A program made the position numbers and the translations under genes. From the NCBI GenBank assembly GCA_033782935.1, contig JAWQEG010001220.1, positions 310,001-374,000 of the forward strand: 64,000 nt of DNA. Direction: 5' to 3'. This document shows, piece after piece, positions 45,799 to 57,078 of this stretch. Under the pieces are notes generated by a model that made no database searches, was not told the origin of the DNA, and saw only the letters and a list, made by a program, of their open reading frames with translations. How positions within the stretch are numbered: position 1 is the stretch's first letter; the number at the start of each line of letters is the position of its first letter. This DNA comes from Petrolisthes cinctipes (lineage: Eukaryota > Arthropoda > Malacostraca > Decapoda > Porcellanidae).

Positions 45799-47306
45799 AT
45801 GGCACTCAAACATAGGGGCAGTGTAGTCTTTCCCTCAACATCTGGAAATCAACGAAACGTTACAGCAGTACCACTCCTATACAATTTACTGTAAATGGAC
45901 AACTATTTCCTTCTGTACACGTAACCTAATGGCTCAAAACAGGCTACTATAAAACCACAGTAATTATCTATTCTATTACGATGTTTTACCCTCTTTACCT
46001 ACTAATTCATACCATTCTAACACACTACTATGGCATTTTCTTTGGAAATACCCCATTTCAAATGGGGTATTTTGAAATTAGCCTGACCTCACCTAACATT
46101 AACCTAGATTGCAGCACACTACCGGGACCTAACTGTGGTGAAGTACCAGGACACGACTGGGGCAAAATACTGGGATCTAACCGGATCTGTCAAAACTGCT
46201 ACAAAATGGGGTATCATTACAGAATAACTGGGTTTTTGGCTAGGATCACGCAGTGTTACCACATCCGGCTAAGTCCCGGAAATTTGCCCAGGTTAGGACC
46301 CAGTAGTCTGCTGTGGTCTAGGTTAGGTAAGACTAATTTCCAAATTGTGTTTGTAAAACACCATAGATGAAAAGTGTTAAAATGGTCCAAAATAGTGGGT
46401 AATGATACTAAAATGCACAATAGTGAACCCAGTTCTGTAAATTTACCCAAAATGGGAATAGTCTGGATAAATACCAAAACCACACCCTGGCCTCTTTAAT
46501 ACCATGTAGCCAAATAACTACTTTGGTAAATGGCACCAATTCCAAGACCACAGCTATTCAAGGTACTAACCCCTAGAACAGGATAGATTCTAATAGTATT
46601 CAAAATATTACCCTGGAATATCTCCCATAAGTTGCCATTAGGAAATGAGAACGTTAGATTGACCTACATCCCCCTCCCTCGCATTCCGAGTAACGGTGCC
46701 GCCCCCCCCCCCCCCATCCCTCCACGTACACATCCTCCCATGAAAAATAGAATCCCTCTAGTAAAGTTCAGGCGGTCAATAACCCGTCTGAACTTATAGT
46801 AACGAACCCTGTGTAACGATACGGCCATGTTAAGTTATAGGAGTACCCATGCAGATTTACAAACATGGTACTTACTGCAACGAGAACAATTTAGATACGA
46901 TAAAATGAGATAAACATTTCAGCAGGTCTATCACTATACTTAGTTATGAATACTTAACGATTGTAATAGTGGCTCAAGATACCGAGATTCATTCTTGCTC
47001 TTTATCATTGGGAGATAATTCCTGACAGTGCAACATGTGAAGTTAGAAACTTCCAGAATCCAGAACATAACGGTACACTTTAGTACCAGAATTATTCACA
47101 GATTGCCATTTCAATCTTTCGTCGATTCAAATTCCAAAACTTTTACTCAACATACACTTCTTGTAAGACACAAATTTACCGTTTGCAATGCCGGTTCCCT
47201 TTCAAGTCAATAAGAGGCATTCATAAAAACACACCTAAGAACACTCGTAAATTATAACACATTAGTTTTTCACTCACATAAACTGTAACACAATATATCG
47301 ACTTAC
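45375..47306 (-). other. BiP intron 1 (within the 5' UTR)
   Basis: Donor GTAAGT (47306-47301) and acceptor TTCCTTTCCAG (ends 45375). It contains a (TA)n(CA)n run at 45770-45800 and a C-run near 46700. The block 46028-46085 (ACCCCATTTCAAATGGGGTATTTTGAAA type) has a relative at 49764-49815. Confidence 0.75.
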
Positions 47307-47423
47307 CTCCACACTTTAAGTATTACGATTTTCTCTCAAAAAGTCACACAAACTAAACGGTAGACGTTCCACACTACTGTACTCTTCACGTACACTTGTT
47401 AGTTGGTGTTATGTGGTGTTACT
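47307..47423 (-). other. BiP 5' non-coding exon
   Basis: It starts at an arthropod initiator TCAGT (47425-47421, A at 47423), 33 bases from the first T of the TATA box, and ends GTGGAG|GTAAGT. It contains no ATG-led frame joining the CDS. The start is predicted, not measured. Confidence 0.65.
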
Positions 47424-47450
47424 GATGTGGGAATTTGGTGGGAGTGGGAG

Positions 47451-47456
47451 TATATA
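47451..47456 (-). promoter_or_regulatory. TATA box of the BiP gene
   Basis: Minus strand GGTATATACTCCC, 33 bases before the predicted TCAGT start. Confidence 0.75.
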
Positions 47457-47470
47457 CCGGTCTTGAGTCT

Positions 47471-47489
47471 CGTGGAGCTACACCATTGG
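47471..47489 (-). promoter_or_regulatory. ERSE (ER stress element)
   Basis: Minus strand CCAAT-GGTGTAGCT-CCACG, an exact match to CCAAT-N9-CCACG, the site bound by NF-Y plus ATF6/XBP1 in GRP78 promoters. A second ATTGG...CCACG pair with a 10-base gap overlaps it (47485-47504). Confidence 0.85.
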
Positions 47490-47532
47490 TCAACTTACAC
47501 CACGTGGTACAACTTCTAGCCCTGTGATTGGT

Positions 47533-47540
47533 TGACGTCA
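47533..47540. promoter_or_regulatory. CRE (TGACGTCA), possible ATF site
   Basis: A perfect palindromic CRE next to an inverted CCAAT box (ATTGG 47527-47531). Mammalian GRP78 promoters also carry an ATF/CRE site. Confidence 0.65.
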
Positions 47541-47560
47541 TCATACACATCTCGGAGCAG

Positions 47561-47571
47561 ATTGGTCCACG
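47561..47571 (+). promoter_or_regulatory. ERSE-II (ATTGGTCCACG)
   Basis: An exact match to ATTGG-N-CCACG, read on the plus strand, about 140 bases upstream of the predicted start. ERSE-II works in either orientation in known cases. Confidence 0.75.
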
Positions 47572-47599
47572 TCTGCTCTTGTCTCGTAGGGTGGTGGTG

Positions 47600-47893
47600 T
47601 CCAGCTGCTGTTTATATCTCATGATAATTTATTGTGTTTAGATCATAAGGAAAAGCCATATCTATATAAAAATTATTTATGAAGATATTATATTTTATAT
47701 GGTCGGTGTAATCCATACTGGAATTAATCTCACGAATAAATTTATATATTGTTTAGGAAATGTATAAATGTAGCCATTCAATATCTTTGAACTCATCCTT
47801 GGTGATGACGTCAGCTGTCGTGTCTCTATAGAAACTACCATCTTTGATATTGAAGCAACTGTTGTGGGAATGTTCCATATTTTGATCGGCACT

Positions 47894-47952
<59 letters not shown>

Positions 47953-48799
47953 GACATAGGGTAGGCCATTACTCAATAGATAAGTTATCTATTGAATCTA
48001 ATTAACCAAATATAGAAGATTTTCAACGATTTCATAAATCCTACATATAAAAGTTTGTAAACGTACTAATCATCTCTTCCATGATCCATCAGTTTTGAAA
48101 TTTAGCTGTTGAAAGTTGAAACACATTTTGTATAGATACACGATTAATACAAAGTATGAAAAAATGAAACGGTAGAGAAGTGCCCATACGTATTTTGTCG
48201 ATCTCTCTAATGCTCCGTTCAATATTCGACATGGATTAGATGTCCTCAAAATTATTTGTACCATCTCATAACATCAGAAATTTCAACGAAAATACTCGTC
48301 CGGGTAGTGGAAATATGTCCTCCGTCTGGCTTCAATGACCGCCATTCCTCCTCTCCCCTCCCCCTTGGGCCTTGGCTGTCCTCTATACGCAGACTCGCCT
48401 CTCCCGATTCTCAGAATATCCGGGTCCTTTCGGGAGCGTTCTTCCGTTCGTAACCTTGGCAAGGAGAAGAAGTGGTGGAGTTGCTCCTGATTTCATCAAT
48501 TTCATGTGAGTCTTATAAGTTTATGTGAGGATTGGAATATGCAAACTTGTGTATACCTAGCTACACTCTCCATTGGCGGTGGTGAAGGGTTTGTATAAGT
48601 TATGTGTAGATTACAGCATTATAATGAAAGGCAGGATTGTTGAACTTTGCTCACAGCCTCCCACGTGGACCCCTGATGGACTCTGGTGAATAAGGGCACG
48701 TGTTTGCCACAACTTTTCCACTTTTATTACTCAAGAGTACTGAGTTGATGAACAGTAGGCTATATAATTATAGAAATAAAAGTATAAAATTTATTTGGT
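47600..48799. other. Intergenic; (TA)n at 47896-47947; possible first exon near 48300-48509
   Basis: The GC-richer stretch at 48300-48505 ends TTCAT|GTGAGT, a good donor, and could be a plus-strand first exon. This is suggestion only; no ORF supports it. Confidence 0.3.
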
Positions 48800-48895
48800 A
48801 AATATTGAAAGAATTGCCGTTATCGCGTACGGATTTTCTACCCCCATTACCCACTTATTTAGACCATTCTAAGACTAATAGTTAGTTTCTTTGCC
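48800..48895 (+). repeat. Direct repeat copy 1 (copy 2 at 49675-49767)
   Basis: AATTGCCGTTAT(C/T)GCGTACGG and ACCCACTTATTTAGACCATTC are shared by both copies. They flank the hAT element at 48935-49574 at some distance. Confidence 0.8.
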
Positions 48896-48934
48896 ATTTC
48901 CAAGATACCTCACCATACCCCATACGATTTAGGG

Positions 48935-49574
48935 AAGTGGTTCTTAACCTTTTTCAAATCAGCAGTCAGTTCTCGCACCCCTCTAATGCTGAAAAAAAAA
49001 AAATGCTAAAACTGAAATACGTGGTTTTAATAAGTACATTTGTAGCCATCACAATACATTCCATGAAAGTATTGTAATGGCTACACCGCTACAGTAATGA
49101 TTTATGTTATATAAACCGACCATTTAAATACATGTGAAGAAAGCAAAATCAGAAATGATTCACAACCAATCCTCCACCCTACTGTATATGTATCAATAAG
49201 AAAAAGTTATTAAAACAGAGAAACCATAAATCACTCAAACCGAGGTCTGCGTGTTAATGGTGCTGGAGGGTGGTGACGATAACCTCCCTCCCTCTGTGTC
49301 ACCTACGTGTCCTCCCTCCCTCTGTGTCACCTACGTGTCCTCCCTCCCTCGTCCCTCCGAATCACATACATATTTACTAGAGTCTGTTGCAACGTTGGCA
49401 CTTCATTAGGAAATTAGGTGTAGGTTTTTCTCTAGCTCAAAACACTGCTGTAGCAAAAAGATTATTTTTTTTTGCAGAAAAAAATAACATGCGTATATAA
49501 AAATATAATTTGCTTTAATTATGCCTATCCTCGCACCACCTAGGGGTGCGAGCACCCCTGGTTAAGAACCACTG
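48935..49574. mobile_element. hAT-type non-autonomous transposon (640 bp)
   Basis: Ends AAGTGGTTCTTAACC and GGTTAAGAACCACTG (one terminal base changed). The flanks ATTTAGGG at 48927-48934 and 49575-49582 are identical 8 bp duplications. CGCACCCCT motifs occur inside both ends. A 28-29 bp CCTCCCTCTGTGTCACCTACG unit is tandemly repeated near 49285-49345. No transposase. Confidence 0.88.
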
Positions 49575-49674
49575 ATTTAGGGGAACCAGGGAATTGGGGT
49601 TATGGATGGGGTAATTGAGATGGAAAGTGCATAGATACATTGAAGTATAGTCTTATAATGGTGTAAATTCATAA

Positions 49675-49767
49675 AGGTAAATATTGATAGAATTGCCGTT
49701 ATTGCGTACGGTTTTTCTACCTTCATTACCCACTTATTTAGACCATTCTAAGACTATTTACTTCCAT
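49675..49767 (+). repeat. Direct repeat copy 2
   Basis: See 48800-48895. It is followed by a CCCCATTTTAAATTGGGC block like 46055-46080. Confidence 0.8.
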
Positions 49768-50261
49768 GGTATTTTCTCTGCAAATGCCCCATTTTAAATT
49801 GGGCATTTTGAAATAAATTTAATATAATATAGATAAGTTATAAAGTTAGGGATGCCAGTGTATAATGGTCTTTCCTGCACCACAGATTCGTAATGTTAAG
49901 TGTATTGTATTTATTTTTCACCTACTTTCATTTATCACTAAGTTGGGGTATTAGTATTTTTCTTATTACTATGTTACATATATTAGGGAGTTTTTCCATT
50001 TCCATTTTTGTACTGGAGTATCTGTTACAGTAAGCCTACCTCTATATTCCATGATATAATATACCAGTAAGTTAAGTTCTCTTGTTCTACGGTATATACC
50101 CAGTACAGTATATCCCTAACTTAGTAATGACACTTGGATGTGGGTTCACTTATTTTCATATTCTTAATGTTCCCTTGTAAGGCCTGGTGTTAGGCTAGTT
50201 TAAAAACATATGAATTCAGGAAACTGCAAAAGGCCTGTTGAGCTGGGCAGCTCCTGATTTA

Positions 50262-50590
50262 CATTAACCTCTGGGTGGTACAGTTGCCGGCTGAAGTTTC
50301 TGTGGTCCAGCGTTCGGTCCTTGCTCTGGACACTAAAAATCTTTCGCTGATGCCAGAGACTACCACCCCTGTGAGCAGGGGGTTTGAGTCGGCTGTCTGA
50401 GGTCTTCCTGCTTACGCAGCAAAGCCAAAGCTGACTCGGGGTCTCACATGGGTGCAGAGGTCTCTGGCCCACTCGTCTTTGTAATGTGTGCTATAGTTGC
50501 GTTTCATACAGTATAGTGTGTGCTTCACTCTGTCCCATTGACTGACACTCATTGGGAGCCTTTACTGTTTCTTTCGAAAGCTTGTTCCAT
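50262..50590 (+). mobile_element. tRNA-derived SINE (family of 2468-2800)
   Basis: The tRNA-like head CTCTGGGTGGTACAGTTGCC and the CAGCGTTCGGTCC B-box region are followed by CTGATGCCAGAGACTACCAC and GCAGGGGGTTTGAGTCGGC, through to CATTGACTGACACTCATTGG. Confidence 0.75.
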
Positions 50591-50877
50591 TTGTTCAAAA
50601 TTACTTTCAAACTATTGTTCTATTTTGTATCTTAAATGGAATTTTTCTAGCTATCTTTTAAGTTCTAATTTCATGATCAGCAAATAATTTCTCATTACAT
50701 TTTGGGACACAATTTTACTTGATTGGTTAAGAGTTTGAAAATCTTGCATCATCTTAGCTTGATTTTAATTTTTCATTCATTTTTAAAATTATTTGTGGAA
50801 TGCTGCTTTTAAATTTGTCATTAATAATGTTATTTGGGTGTGTCCTCCCCTCTAAGATCATGCTTAATCTTGATCAG

Positions 50878-51048
50878 CTTGCATCCCATAGGGGGGTATT
50901 ACCGATAGTGATGTGGGCAATACTTTAATGGTTTTGGTGCCCCTTTGGCCCCACCTACTCCCTTTCAGTTCTTCAACTGTCCCTCTTTTCTTCCTATTTC
51001 CATCGTGCTTGCTGTTGTGGTGCCTAATAACTATAATACAATCAATTA
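50878..51048 (-). mobile_element. SINE-X copy 5 (5'-shortened)
   Basis: Minus strand: GCACCACAACAGCAAGCACG, AAGAGGGACAGTTGAAGAAC, GGGGCCAAAGGGGCACC, hairpin remnant and CCCCCCTATGGGATG. The head lacks about 40 bases relative to copy 2. Confidence 0.85.
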
Positions 51049-51767
51049 ATTTTCTGCTTACACTATAAACAATAGCCATGCTTTTTCTTACTTAGTAGGC
51101 TTCCCATCCCTCACCAAACAGCTGGGGGCTTGAGAAGCCTCTCTCTGCTTATGTGCTAGTCCAAGTTTAGTTGCAAAATACACATTTAGAAATGGTAAAT
51201 TAGTTTTTAAATACTGAAAGTGTCTTTTAGATAACCTCCAAGGTTCTATTGAAAAGAATCTACGATTCTACAGTAAGACTATTTCACTGGGTAATGAATT
51301 ACGTAGAGTAACTCGTACTGAAAAATATTATCACCCCTCTAGCTGTGATTGTCTGAGTACAGGTAACCCTAAAACAGTGGTCCCTTGTGGTAACCAGTAT
51401 TGTGTGAGGAAACTATGCATCCCAGGATATGGGGGAAAATCTGTGAAAAATTTTCTGGTAAAGTTTAGGAAAAGCCACAGCAATGGAAAATGCAATATTT
51501 TCCCAACTTTTTTTTTGGGGGGATCCATCATTCCCTGTTTTTATATAGAAATATAAATGCACTAGGCCATTTGACCATGTTTGATCCCCCCTCCCCTGCC
51601 CACAAGGCTGGATTGAGGGGTAAAACAAGCAAATTACAAGAAAGAAAAAAATTCCTAACACAATTACAATTACTCGGTTTTATTAATTCCAAATTAAAAT
51701 TGTAATTACATTTGTGAGTAATTAATCTGTAGATGTCTAGGGTTGTCTGTGTTTGTATGATTCACAT
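51049..51767. other. No recognisable gene
   Basis: Unremarkable sequence up to the start of array unit 1. Confidence 0.5.
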
Positions 51768-53110
51768 GATGAACTAAATTGGTACTTATGAATGTTATGA
51801 TTAACAAGATTACTGAGTAAAAAATTACAGATTAATTTCATGTGAATGTAATTTATTTCTAAACATGGTTTTATAATTTTCTCACAGGCTTGAAGATGAA
51901 GGCAACAGTGTCATTTTGGATACACTTAATAGGTAAGAAGTACTGTATATAATATATTAAGCAGTTTAATACTTGATAATCCATCAAATGTGACTTGAGC
52001 AAAGGCAGCCTATGTGGAAGATGTATTAAAGCATAATTTTGTTATACATGTATTGGTGATTCTTTTTATAATTTCTTGAACACTTCCCCTAAAATACCAT
52101 TGTAAATTATTGTTCTATTGTGGTATACAAGTGGAAGTAGAGTAAACAATTCCTGGTGTTTTATGGGTGAGATTTAGTTTGTCTCATTTTCTTTTTCTCA
52201 ATCACATAGGAACATTAACTGTTTATCACATGTTCGTATAAAATCAGTCTGCATGGAATATTGTATTAATGAAATACTTCTATAGGTATTGCTAGTGGAA
52301 CACTGGAGTGTGGAACATGTTGGTCGTATCAGCCAATGGGTCACTTGGAAGTATTGTGGTTCCCTGGATTACTGAAGAACCTGTAACTCTCCATACTGCA
52401 TTGCTGGACAGACAGCAGGTAATTTTATAGTTTCACATTTTTGTTTTAAGGAAGACTTAATCTGTGTTATCAATGACTGTTTGTTGAACATTTAAAATTA
52501 AGGATGAGTCAAGATTGAAAAAAAAAAAATGATGGATGGAGAAAGATGGTATGTTTTGAATCTGATGTAAACATGAATTGAAGAAATTCCAATGGTTAAG
52601 CAGTAATTGGCAGATATAATGTAACCACAATGATGATAAAATACAACTGAAGTTAAATGTAGAGCATTATCACAAGGTACTAACATTCTGATTATTGGTT
52701 GTTCATTCTGTACCTCTGACCCTTGAAAGCCTGGACTAAAGTGATGTATTTTACAGGTGCTGTGTTTAAGGCATCACAGAATTCAAGTCAAGACTAAGAC
52801 ATACAGTATATAGTAAGTATCTGGATTATGTTGTTTAATCTGGTGCCCGTTCTACAGGATAGATATCACCTTTTAAGAGTGTGAAGAATGAAAACAATTC
52901 AGAACCTTTGACATCTCCTGTATGGATAAAGACTATAAAAGCTGGACCTATCTTCCATAGAAAGATGCAATATTTAGATGAAGTATTTTAATGGATGACA
53001 GGTTTTAATTCAAGAGACTAGCAAGGTCTGAAGAGTAGCCAAGATAGAACACTCTTTTAAACTAGAAAGATTTCATCTGAGACACTGAATATGATTAGTT
53101 AAGCCAGGTT
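51768..53110 (+). repeat. Tandem-array unit 1
   Basis: 51768-52430 matches 56221-56900, and 52690-53110 matches 58520-58920, in the same order. It contains the exon pair at 51888-51932 and 52286-52418 and a third exon-like block at 52757-52812 (TTTTACAG|...|GTAAGT). Confidence 0.85.
51896..52386 (+). CDS. Putative 45-residue secreted peptide, unit 1 (two exons)
   Basis: The exon with the start codon is TTCTCACAG|51888-51932|GTAAG, with ATG at 51896; the next is CTTCTATAG|52286-52418|GTAATT, with TAA at 52384-52386. The join is in phase 1. The product begins MKATVSFWIHLIGIASG, a plausible signal peptide, then TLECGTCWSYQPMG with two Cys, as at the start of some small Cys-rich (for example Ly6-like) proteins, and stops 29 residues later. 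The Ly6 idea rests on this short stretch only. Alternative: the other frame of exon 2, from an internal ATG (MLVVSANGSLGSIVVPW), is open to the donor and into 52757-52812. It may be a frameshifted pseudogene. Not recognised. Confidence 0.35.
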
Positions 53111-53540
53111 CCAAAAGTCTGAAATTTCCACAAGTCTGTAGGGCTGGAGCCCCAATTTTACCAACTTAAAGGGGGTTTACTGTAATAACCTCTGGAGGGC
53201 ACAGAGATTGATTTCAGTAACTCAAAACTGCTTTGAGAATTTTCCTTGCTTGAAAGGGGGAATGATTGTGTGTGTGACCCATTTCACTGGATACTTTGGC
53301 CTTATTTTCTGTATTTCTGCTTCCCTTTTCGTTGGCACTACAGCCTTCCCACTCCTTGAATAAAGGGAAATGGGCTATTGATGATTACCTCAAAACTGCC
53401 TAAGTCATTTATAACTAAGTGTTATATAATTTATAATAGAGGACAGTAAAAGCTTATACTTGGCAAAGTTCTAGGTCTCGAGAGATTGTAGTAAATATTT
53501 AGCAGGTGACTTACCCTGATTATCTTTTTACAGTCATTTA

Positions 53541-53768
53541 GGGGAGATGGCAAAGTGATTAGTGTACTGGAATCATAACCTGAAGGTCGGGAGATTGAAA
53601 TAATATTTGATCTTCCTAAGTGAATTTCAGTTGTTTACTGTAAGGTCACAAAACATTGTAAACACACTTGCTGGTACAGTTGCGGAAGGGAGTTTCTTTA
53701 TCACCCTGGGCTCCTCTATACCCTACCCCACAAGGAGGTGACGGAGGTGTAGAGAGTTGAACATATAA
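53541..53768 (+). mobile_element. tRNA-derived SINE, diverged (family of 36670-36990)
   Basis: GGGGAGATGGCAAAGTGATTAGTGT-type head, GGTCGGGAGATTGA, TGCTGGTACAGTTGCGGAAG body and a GTTGAACATATAA end match the family, with deletions. Confidence 0.75.
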
Positions 53769-55439
53769 CAATGGAGATGATTGGTCGATAAGTTGCTAGG
53801 AAAGTTTAGTGATAATATAACCTTATTATATCTAAACAAGAGAGCATTGTGGTGAACTAAATATATTATGTTTATTTGCCATATATACAGTATATGAAGA
53901 ACAGTAGCATACATTGTTAATGAGGAACTGAATTATAACACATACTGGAATAACTCGTATTTTATTCTCAGTTGTGGTCGTCATACATCAGCCAACTGAT
54001 TGTGATGGGAGGGGATCTGCCTGGCATTGCTTCACGGGCTCACGGCTCGTGCTGTGATTCGTTTTAAGGCTTCAAATATTCATTTCTACCTTAGTAATAG
54101 GGATAGGTTATATGCTTTTTATATAATTATAGACAAATTTATAACCATTTACATTTACAGATAGTGAAGTAGTGTTATCGTTTGTGAATTGTGCATTGAG
54201 AACACGCTCGATAGGCGAACCTACTGTAACGTAGAATGTTTTGTATTTTTTGTTAGTGTTCATGAACAGATTATTGTATTTTAATGATATATTGATAACG
54301 TAAAGTCTGGAAAGGGAAACTTGATTGTTGATTGCTAGATTATTCCTTGCAGTATCCCAGGCTTTGGCAGTAGCCTTGATAATTTTAGTTTTTATTAGCT
54401 TACATGGGAATGCAGTAGGCCCTGAATTGAGGAAGTACCCTTGTGAGCAGTTATTTGTTTTCAGTATGATATCAAGTAGATAAAGGTTACCTAGTAGCTC
54501 TGTTTAATGTGGGCAAGTGACTAACATTCGTTGATCCCACAATATCAGTACTGCACATTCTTCTACTTACTAACTTGCTGTTCATCTGAGGTATTTAATC
54601 ATATAGCTTAAGAGGAATATCTGTTCCATTTATCAATGTGTGGAAAGTTCTGTAGGTTACATGGCTAACCTAGTTCCTGCATGACATATAGGTCTATTCA
54701 GTTCGTCGTTTCGACATACCACAATTACCAGCATTTATACTCCCAATGCTCATTTGAGGTATTTCGTATAATAAACCCAGATAATTTTATCACTGTAGAA
54801 AGTTCTCTGTTATATGGCAAACCTAGTTCCAGCTTGGCCTAATGTATTTTTCATATAAACTTACTCAGTTACCAGTGCTTGCATTAAACTGTACTCAATT
54901 TGCTGATCAAATTCACAATGACATTTCCGCAAGGAAAATGGCGGAGTACAACTAACATTGCAAAATCTTATTACTTGAATGATGGGCATATATCTGTTCA
55001 GTATGTACAGTACAATTGGTAGGTTTAAGTTCATTGATAATTTAAATTTGAACAAAAGTAATTCCATATATTGTGCACATTCATCACAGCACAATTATTG
55101 CTCATTGCACAACACTGTGTTCAGACACTTCCTCCCAAGTTCAAGGAAAACCTCCCTCCTTTCATTCATGTACTACACTGGTACAGTACGGTATATGCTT
55201 TTCGTATGAACTTCCCACCTCGCATCCTCTCCAGAAACCTATAATACTTTCATATTGACATGTTTCTTTCGCTTTCTGGATTCTAAAGTACTTAATGTGG
55301 ACAGGTGTATGTCGTTGAGCATTGCGTAAATGCTCATAGACAACACAAGTCACCATTACACAAGTAGTAGAGACGAAACGTTTGCTCACTAGTTGAGTAA
55401 TATTTACAAGTGTAAAGTTATGACGAGAAGCATTGTGGG
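53769..55439. other. No recognisable gene
   Basis: AT-rich. Open frames below 80 codons with no features. Confidence 0.5.
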
Positions 55440-56170
55440 TAAAATTAATGCATGGTGGACCATCTTCTCTTATTCTTGCTTTGTACTACTCCACACAGTT
55501 TGACAGCTGCCCATCCCAGCAGCTCCATTCCATATTTCTTGGAGTGATCATATTAGTTTACCTCTCGTGCCAAGACTGCCTATAAGAAGTTAGGTGTGCT
55601 GCGCAGATTCAGTAAATACTTTACCCCCACACAATTTCTGTCTGTTTAGGGGTCTTATTTGCCCGTATGGAGTACAGCTGCCAATGTGGGGTGGTTCAAC
55701 CTTCACAACACTCCTGTACAGTCTCGTCGACTCTCCCTCTTACTGATTCATTACAACTTCCCTCATTTCTGTCACTATGACACTGGGCATTGCAATTGTG
55801 TCGATAACTCTCCCTCTTACTGATTCATTACAACTTCCCTCATTTCTGTCACTATGACACTGGGCATTGCAATTCTGAACTCTCAATGAATGCTTTTCCC
55901 CTTCAGGAAAGCATGTACCACTCACTAAGCTACTCAATCTCACCCCTTTTCTGTCCAACTTCCTAATGAAAGAGTTGACTGGTACTGTCCGTCAAATGCA
56001 CAACTGGTCAACTCTGGATCCCTACCTACATTTATCTTTCCCCCTTACTACAACTTATGCTCTTTCAAACGCAAAGTCTCGAGGCATCTTGAAAAGAAAT
56101 TGGACATGCCTTGACCCTCATCTTTCACAAAATGTAAAAATATCCACACTGGAGGTAGCCCTTTGTTAAG
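55440..56170 (+). pseudogene. Jockey/CR1-like LINE, ORF C-terminal fragment
   Basis: Across shifting frames the reading gives GVLFARMEYSCQCGVV, LTDSLQLPSFLSL, THWATQSHPF-like, SVQLPNERVDWYC, PPYYNLCSFKRKVSRHLEKK. This is the familiar end of jockey/CR1-type polyproteins (CxHxWG-like, then SFFPRTxxLWN-like, then NLxxFKRxV). A 67 bp block starting at 55731 is repeated at 55808 (period 77). It abuts unit 2. Confidence 0.6.
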
Positions 56171-56353
56171 GAAATCTTACAGAGGGGGGGTTTCCCTTGC
56201 CCCTCATTCCACGGCTATTGCACATGATGAACTAAATTGGTACTTATGAATGTTATGATTAACAAGATTACTGAGTAGAAATTACAGATTAATTTCTTTA
56301 TGTGAATGTAATGTATTTCTAATCATGGTTTTGATTTTCTCACAGGCTTGAAG

Positions 56354-56854
56354 ATGAAGGCAACATTGTCATTTTGGATACATTTAATAGGTAAGAAGTA
56401 CAGTACTGTATATAACATTATCAAATATATTAAGCAGTTTAATACTTTATAATCCATCTGATTTGACTCAAGCAAAGGCAGCCTATGTGGAAAATGTATT
56501 AAAGCATAATTTTGTTATATTGGTGATTCTTTTTATAATTTCTTGAACACTTCCCCTAAAATACCATTGTAAATTATTGTTCTATTGTGGTATACAAATG
56601 GAAGTAGAGTAAACAATTCCTGGTGTTTTATGGGTGAGATTTAGTTATGTCTCATTTTCTTTTTCTCAATCACATAGGAACATTAACTGTTTATCACATG
56701 TTCGTATAAAATCAGTCTGCATGAAATATTGTATTAATGAAATACTTCTATAGGTATTGCTAGTGGAACACTGGAGTGTGGAACATGTTGGTCGTATCAG
56801 CCAATGGGTCACTTGGAAGTATTGTGGTTCCCTGGCTTACTGAAGAAACTGTAA
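56354..56854 (+). CDS. Putative 45-residue secreted peptide, unit 2 (two exons)
   Basis: Exons 56346-56390 and 56754-56886, with the same splice sites and phase as unit 1, ATG 56354, TAA 56852-56854. Over 178 exon bases it differs from unit 1 at four positions with no indel. In the signal-peptide frame two are silent (CAC/CAT, GGA/GGC) and two are V-to-L and N-to-K. In the alternative frames all four change an amino acid. The introns have several indels. This weakly favours the signal-peptide frame. Confidence 0.35.
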
Positions 56855-56928
56855 CTCTCCATACTGCATTGCTGGACAGACAGCAGGTAATTTTATAGTT
56901 TCACATTTTTGTTAATAAGACGACGGTT

Positions 56929-57078
56929 GTTACCCCATAGGGGTAGGTATTGCCTTTAGTGATGTGGGCAATACTTTAAGGGTTTTGGCACCACTTCGGC
57001 CCCAGCCACTAGCTATCAGTTCTTCAATTGTCCCTTTTTATATATATATTTCCTTCATGCTTGCTGTCACAAATAATT
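56929..57078 (-). mobile_element. SINE-X copy 6 (5'-shortened)
   Basis: Minus strand: GACAGCAAGCATGAAGGAAA, CAATTGAAGAACTGATAGC, GTGGCTGGGGCCGAAGTGG, AAACCCTTAAAGTATTGCCC, TACCCCTATGGGG. It is inserted just past the exon 2 donor region of unit 2 and is absent from unit 1. Confidence 0.85.

Noticed and set aside
48300..48509. First exon of a plus-strand gene divergent from BiP
   Set aside because: Only a good donor (GTGAGT) and higher GC support it. Kept as a remark, not called.
54861..55389. Overlapping short ORFs (60-77 codons) on both strands
   Set aside because: Chance open frames in AT-rich DNA; composition and context give no support.
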